DNA of 64,000 nucleotides, taken from the NCBI RefSeq assembly GCF_002154895.1, contig NZ_MUIZ01000003.1, forward strand, positions 62,001 to 126,000. Reading direction: 5' to 3'. A program made the translations under genes and the position numbers. The notes below the pieces were generated by a model, which made no database searches, was not told where the DNA came from, and saw nothing but the letters and a program-made list of their open reading frames with translations. Origin of the DNA: Lactococcus petauri (lineage in GTDB: Bacteria > Bacillota > Bacilli > Lactobacillales > Streptococcaceae). Of this stretch, positions 60,547-64,000 are shown one piece after another (position 1 is the stretch's first letter; the number at the start of each line of letters is the position of its first letter).

Positions 60547-61452
60547 ATAATCTTCTTTCTTGTAACCAAAGTCGGATAAATCCATCTTACGGTCGCGCCA
60601 GTCATTTTTAATCTTGACCCATGTTTCAAGATAAACTTTATCACCAAGCATCAACTCAATATCACGGCGGGCCAATTTTCCAATCTTACGAATCATATCG
60701 CCGCCTTTACCGAGGATTATTCCTTTTTGGCTCTTACGTTCGACAATGATTGTTGCCATAATATGAATTTTCCCTGTTTCTTCATCACGTTTCATCGAAT
60801 CTGTCGTTACAGCAATACTGTGCGGTACTTCTTCACGTGTCAAAAGAAGAATTTTTTCACGAATCATTTCGCTAACCAAGAAGCGTTCCGGATGATCGGT
60901 CACCATGTCTTCTGGGAAATACTGAGGACCTTCTTCAAGCTTGCTACTCAATGTTTCCAGCAAACGCTCCGTGTTATTACCTTGAAGTGCCGAAATTGGC
61001 ACAACTTCTGCAAAGTCCATTTGCGAAGTATAGTCTGAAACAGTTTCAAAAAGGGCATCTGGATGAACTTTATCAATCTTATTGACCACCAAAATAACAG
61101 GAACATCTGCTGTTTTCAGGCGTTCAATAATCATGTTTTCACCCGTCGAGCGCGGCTCGTCAGCAGCAACCATGAAAAGGACCATATCACACTCACGAAG
61201 CGTAGAATAGGCAGACTGCACCATAAAATCGCCCAACGCATTATGCGGTTTATGGATACCCGGTGTATCGATAAAGATAATTTGTTCCTTATCTGTCGTA
61301 TAAATTCCTTGAATTTTATTCCGTGTCGTTTGCGGCTTGTCGCTCATAATCGCTATCTTTTGGCCCATCACATGATTTAGAAATGTTGATTTTCCAACAT
61401 TGGGACGGCCTAAAATGGCTACAAATCCTGATTTAAAAGTATTATTTGTCAT
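60541..61452 (-). CDS. era: GTPase Era
   Basis: A 303-residue GTPase for 30S ribosome assembly. G1 [13 protein letters not shown]3 [17 protein letters not shown]4 NKID. The C-terminal KH domain binds 16S rRNA ([19 protein letters not shown]). No SD lies before the ATG; extended -10 TGGTAGAAT ends six bases upstream (AGCACT between), so the mRNA is probably leaderless. Confidence 0.97.
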   Translation of the reverse strand: MTNNTFKSGFVAILGRPNVGKSTFLNHVMGQKIAIMSDKPQTTRNKIQGIYTTDKEQIIFIDTPGIHKPHNALGDFMVQSAYSTLRECDMVLFMVAADEPRSTGENMIIERLKTADVPVILVVNKIDKVHPDALFETVSDYTSQMDFAEVVPISALQGNNTERLLETLSSKLEEGPQYFPEDMVTDHPERFLVSEMIREKILLLTREEVPHSIAVTTDSMKRDEETGKIHIMATIIVERKSQKGIILGKGGDMIRKIGKLARRDIELMLGDKVYLETWVKIKNDWRDRKMDLSDFGYKKEDYM

Positions 61453-61458
61453 AGTGCT

Positions 61459-61467
61459 ATTCTACCA
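61459..61467 (-). promoter_or_regulatory. Extended -10 at the era start codon
   Basis: TGGTAGAAT, then AGCACT, then ATG on the minus strand. No SD. Confidence 0.55.
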
Positions 61468-61532
61468 TATTTTAGCCTTATATTCTCCCTCTTCTATACT
61501 TTCTTGAGGGAAAAGAGAAAGTTTTCAGTGCC

Positions 61533-61561
61533 TTGATATTAAGTATAGCTCATGCTATAAT
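61533..61561 (+). promoter_or_regulatory. Antisense RNA promoter, toxin locus 2
   Basis: -35 TTGATA, 17-base spacer, -10 TATAAT with TGC extension. It closely resembles the promoter at 61941-61969. Confidence 0.85.
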
Positions 61562-61567
61562 AAAAAT

Positions 61568-61679
61568 AAGAAAAGGACTTGCGCTAACAAGTCCCCTGTA
61601 GCCGTTTTAAGAACGGTAGCCAATATTTAGTTTAAATAACTGTCATACTCAGCTAAAAGTATAATGACAGTTATTTTTT
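61568..61679 (+). ncRNA. Predicted antisense antitoxin RNA, locus 2
   Basis: About 112 bases. It begins with the hairpin GGACTTG / CAAGTCC, which is the toxin mRNA terminator in reverse. It passes through GTAGCCG and ACGGTAGCC and ends at a 13-bp stem, AAATAACTGTCAT with its complement, plus T-run. Its end coincides with the toxin's last three codons, so it is complementary to the entire toxin 3' UTR. Confidence 0.75.
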
Positions 61680-61751
61680 GTTTCTATCATTGATTTTTAA
61701 CATCAGCGTTGCAAATGCAAGAGCAAACATTAAAGTCTCAAATATTGACAA
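61671..61751 (-). CDS. TxpA/holin-like type I toxin, locus 2
   Basis: A 26-residue peptide starting at TTG: MSIFETLMFALAFATLMLKI, then a polar NDRNKK tail. It shares the MS-x-x-E-x-L pattern and single hydrophobic helix with the toxin at 51427-51510. The ribosome site AAAGGCGAAAGG overlaps the stop of a short leader ORF. Its mRNA is about 265 bases, from extended -10 TGCTAGAAT (61840-61848) to a stem at 61575-61594. Confidence 0.85.
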   Translation of the reverse strand: MSIFETLMFALAFATLMLKINDRNKK

Positions 61752-61763
61752 ACCTTTCGCCTT

Positions 61764-61793
61764 TCATGTTTTATGAGAGATTACCAAAACCAT
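61764..61793 (-). other. Short leader ORF upstream of toxin 2
   Basis: MVLVISHKT, nine residues, with GGAGG seven bases before the ATG. Its TGA stop directly adjoins the toxin SD and is in the same frame as the toxin, so terminating ribosomes could re-initiate at the toxin TTG. Confidence 0.6.
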
Positions 61794-61940
61794 GGCATCA
61801 CCTCCAATCAGGCTACCGTCTTTTTACTTCTACCCTATCATTCTAGCATAGAGAAATCTTAAATCTAAGTTGTCTGCTTTAGCTATGGGCAGATATGCCC
61901 ATCTAGTCCTTTAATGTTTTAAAACTTGTTTTCAACTCTC

Positions 61941-61969
61941 TTGATATAAGGTATGGCTAATGTTATAAT
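61941..61969 (+). promoter_or_regulatory. Antisense RNA promoter, toxin locus 3
   Basis: -35 TTGATA, 17-base spacer, -10 TATAAT with TGT extension. It is a near copy of the locus 2 promoter. Confidence 0.8.
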
Positions 61970-61975
61970 AAAAAT

Positions 61976-62012
61976 AGACCGAACTCTCCAAAAGTTAGCG
62001 GTCTATTTTTTT
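61976..62012 (+). ncRNA. Predicted very short antisense RNA, locus 3
   Basis: Only about 37 bases separate the expected start from the T-run. The RNA would be little more than the hairpin TAGACCG / CGGTCTA, which is also the toxin mRNA terminator on the other strand. It lacks the long 3' overlap of loci 1 and 2. Confidence 0.55.
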
Positions 62013-62104
62013 GTATTCTTTATTATCTCGATAATGAGATGGAGCAGCATCAGGATGAAGCCCGCAAAGGCGAGCATCAAGCTTAAGCTGTCGGAAATAC
62101 TCAA
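62003..62104 (-). CDS. TxpA/holin-like type I toxin, locus 3
   Basis: A 33-residue peptide starting at TTG: MSISDSLSLMLAFAGFILML, followed by a longer hydrophobic part (LHLIIEIIKN) and TKK. SLSLMLAFA matches the locus 1 toxin (ALSLMLAFA). AAAGGCTAGA precedes the start. The mRNA runs from extended -10 TGCTATAAT (62203-62211) to about 61964. Confidence 0.8.
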   Translation of the reverse strand: MSISDSLSLMLAFAGFILMLLHLIIEIIKNTKK

Positions 62105-62118
62105 AAAATCTAGCCTTT

Positions 62119-62148
62119 CTAGTTTGATAGGGAATTGCCCTGTATCAT
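62119..62148 (-). other. Short leader ORF upstream of toxin 3
   Basis: MIQGNSLSN, nine residues, with GAGGGG about eight bases before the ATG. Its TAG stop abuts the toxin ribosome site AAAGGC. Confidence 0.5.
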
Positions 62149-62351
62149 CGGCATCACCCCTCTTTCTATACTAAGCCAACCGCTTAAAACTCTCTCAGCT
62201 TCATTATAGCATAGACGTTGCGTCTTAAAAAGAGCGCTTTTCCTTCTCACTTGTGCTTCTATTCCCCTCGGGAAGCCCTGCAAAGCCTGTCTCCACGGAA
62301 TTTTACCGCTCTAAAAACTTGGCAGTCAGTAAGCCATATTTGGCACACCAT

Positions 62352-62390
62352 TAAAAAACGGATCAAGTCCTCACTTGCTCTGTTTTTTGT
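62352..62390 (-). terminator. Terminator of the CnaB surface protein gene
   Basis: Imperfect ACAGAGCAAGT / GACTTGATCCGT stem then TTTTTT on the minus strand, right after the stop. Confidence 0.6.
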
Positions 62391-64000
62391 TTAGCTTCTG
62401 CTCCTCTTATAGAGTTGGTAAGCAACCCGTAGGAAGATAAGTCCTAGGAGAACCGCACCAACTGCCAGCGTATCGCCAACATCTGGCAAGCGCTCCGTGG
62501 TCGGTGGTTTGTCTGCTGGAGGCGCTTGGCTTGGCGGTTGCTTCATGCCCACATAAGTGTTGCGAATGGTGAACCCCTTCCGTGCATTGCCGCTTATCTT
62601 TGTCTCATAGCCATTGACAGCCAGCTCTTTAACCTGATAGACAATCTCCTTGCCCTCTGCATCAAAGCGTGGCACATCTTGGAAAACCGCCTGCCAGTCG
62701 CTCGCTTGACTGAGCTGTTTCCGGCTGACTTCCTCCTGACCTGCAAAGAGCTGAACAATGATGGACTGCGGCTGCAAGTCAGGCGTGAGTTCCTTATGTT
62801 CCCAAACTTTTTTCACCGGAATATCCAAGCTTTCACCCAGCAAGGCGCGCCTGTCAAAATGGTTGATGAACACCGGCCGTAAGCCCTCAAACGCTTGCCC
62901 GTTTTTGCTCAGCCATTGCTTACCTAAGCTCAGCTTGCCATCTAGAGCTTGCTCCACTTGTACATGCCAGGTATACTCTGCATTGTCATAGGTCCAGCCC
63001 AAAGTATTTCCACGTTTTTCATGGACCGTAAACTCAAAAGTTCCCGCTCGGTCCAAAGAAACCTGAGGAAAAGAAACGCGCCCGCTATTGGTGATATGCA
63101 CCGTCTGCCCACCCGGATTCATGATAAAGCTGAAGCGTTCGTCCTGTGGTGCAGGATCGCCTGTCAGGCGTTTTTCAATCTCTAACTGCGCCTTAACTGG
63201 CGGTATCCATGTGTTATGCAGATCGATAGACCCCGCCTTAGTTTGGGTTTGCCAGCCAGAGATTGGCACTTCGCGAATACGATAGTCTATCTCCTCGCCC
63301 GCCTCGTCAAACTTGGGCAAATTTTCGAAGCGGTAAGTCCACTCTGAACCGGTCACATCGGTCTGACGGACGACCCTATCGTCTTGTAGGAGCTGCACCG
63401 TGATTTGCTCAGGCACTTGCACACTGTCAGGTTTTTCCCAAGTCTTTTGTCCTGAAAGGGAAAGGCTTGAGCGGAGATAGCGGTTGGTTTGGCGGACATA
63501 GACATTGCGGTCGAGATGCCCCTGCTCCACGCTTCCTGTGCCATACTCAATACTCTGCTGGCTGAAGCCCGCATCAAAGCTGTCATGCTCGACCACTCGC
63601 CAACGATCGCCCAGCTCCAGCTCGATAGGTACAGAACTCTCGCCACTGCGCAGGCGAATCTCCCGGTCTTTGACATCGTTGATATAAAGGTCAAACACAA
63701 ACTCATGCCCCGCATCATAACCCACACCTTCGACAAGCTTTTGCAAAATCAACTTGGCGCGCTCGGTCGGGATACGGTAGTTGGGGAAACGCACGACATG
63801 CAAGTCGTTATTATCAGCAGGAACTTCGTCAGAGTCATCAGAATCATCCGCATCATCATTAGTTTCCATCTCGACAGTCTTTTCCGTCTTATGCACCTTG
63901 TCGACTTGCTCTTCCTTGGGCACATTGACCGTGTGCCCTTTGATTTCTTGTAGGGCTTCGATATAAGGGTCGGTGGAAATTTCGCGCAACCTGTAGGTCA
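62391..64000 (-). CDS. CnaB-repeat cell-wall surface protein, 5' end outside window
   Basis: The visible 536 residues form the C-terminal part; the frame is open through the right edge (TYRLREIS at 63998-63975), so the N-terminus is missing. CnaB-type Ig domains end in YRLRE, YRIREVPISGWQ with IDLHNTW, and YQVKELAVNGYETK with IRNTY. Between them is a pilin-like domain (LEIEKRLTGDPAPQDERFSF) and an acidic linker (NDDADDSDDSDEVPADNN). The C-terminus has a sorting-type signal: LPDVGD, a hydrophobic segment and KRSRS. LPDVG lacks the usual Thr. The gene is visibly GC-richer than the rest of the window. Confidence 0.88.
   Translation of the reverse strand, partial: TYRLREISTDPYIEALQEIKGHTVNVPKEEQVDKVHKTEKTVEMETNDDADDSDDSDEVPADNNDLHVVRFPNYRIPTERAKLILQKLVEGVGYDAGHEFVFDLYINDVKDREIRLRSGESSVPIELELGDRWRVVEHDSFDAGFSQQSIEYGTGSVEQGHLDRNVYVRQTNRYLRSSLSLSGQKTWEKPDSVQVPEQITVQLLQDDRVVRQTDVTGSEWTYRFENLPKFDEAGEEIDYRIREVPISGWQTQTKAGSIDLHNTWIPPVKAQLEIEKRLTGDPAPQDERFSFIMNPGGQTVHITNSGRVSFPQVSLDRAGTFEFTVHEKRGNTLGWTYDNAEYTWHVQVEQALDGKLSLGKQWLSKNGQAFEGLRPVFINHFDRRALLGESLDIPVKKVWEHKELTPDLQPQSIIVQLFAGQEEVSRKQLSQASDWQAVFQDVPRFDAEGKEIVYQVKELAVNGYETKISGNARKGFTIRNTYVGMKQPPSQAPPADKPPTTERLPDVGDTLAVGAVLLGLIFLRVAYQLYKRSRS

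Noticed and set aside
61751-61764. Toxin 2 read as a longer protein by stop-codon readthrough from the leader ORF
   Set aside because: Leader and toxin are in frame at loci 1 and 2 but not at locus 3, so readthrough is not a conserved feature.

Overview
The window is about 64 kb of an AT-rich, low-GC Gram-positive chromosome. It is most consistent with a lactococcus, probably of the L. garvieae group. The evidence is gene content and order: fpg next to recA, a walRKJ operon, an M42 PepA aminopeptidase, a mevalonate pathway ending in type 2 isopentenyl-diphosphate isomerase, CIRCE-controlled groESL, PBP1B, relQ-nadK, and a KimA-type potassium importer. The species is inferred from this and was not tested.

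Layout. 1-0.8 kb: the end of a phage-type lysozyme gene running off the left edge, then tRNA-Cys. 0.9-7.5 kb: a beta-glucoside (cellobiose-type) PTS cluster with two EIIB, one EIIA, one EIIC and two GH1 6-phospho-beta-glucosidases, read leftward from a promoter that overlaps a cre-like site, next to an RpiR regulator. 7.5-15 kb: CshB-type helicase, SodA, and the lower mevalonate pathway, whose genes are split by a uspA gene. 15-22.8 kb: an orphan amino-acid binding lipoprotein, the tmk-holB-ricT-yabA-rsmI replication/RNA cluster, and the walRKJ cell-wall two-component operon. 22.9-34 kb: groESL, ssb, a thioredoxin/YtpR group, pepA, PAP2, two tandem O6-alkylguanine methyltransferases, pbp1B, tyrS. 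34-43 kb: a coiled-coil protein, Na+/H+ antiporter, drug exporter, thiI, YeiH and KimA. 43-51 kb: lysS, flavin enzymes, a binding lipoprotein with an amino-acid permease, and a membrane-anchored cyclophilin. 51-61.5 kb: rluD, nadK, relQ, CYTH protein, ylbFG, a permease, recA, fpg, era. 61.5-64 kb: two adjacent small toxin loci, then a GC-richer CnaB-repeat surface protein cut by the right edge.

Three items go beyond ordinary housekeeping. (1) There are three loci of a TxpA/holin-like type I toxin (about 51.3-51.6, 61.55-61.83 and 61.95-62.2 kb). Each has a convergent antisense promoter, and each has a short upstream ORF that takes the best Shine-Dalgarno while the toxin itself starts at TTG. 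(2) The leader of the 48.7-50.1 kb permease encodes a 15-residue peptide ending HHHAHR, followed by competing helices and a terminator. This looks like histidine attenuation and suggests the permease carries histidine. (3) Ten genes have a -10 hexamer ending only 6 or 7 bases before the start codon, nine of them with a TGn extension. They include tmk, era, pbp1B, ylbF and ppiA, and the pattern suggests leaderless mRNAs.

Most other genes are ordinary core functions, arranged in short operons separated by clear stem-loop terminators.
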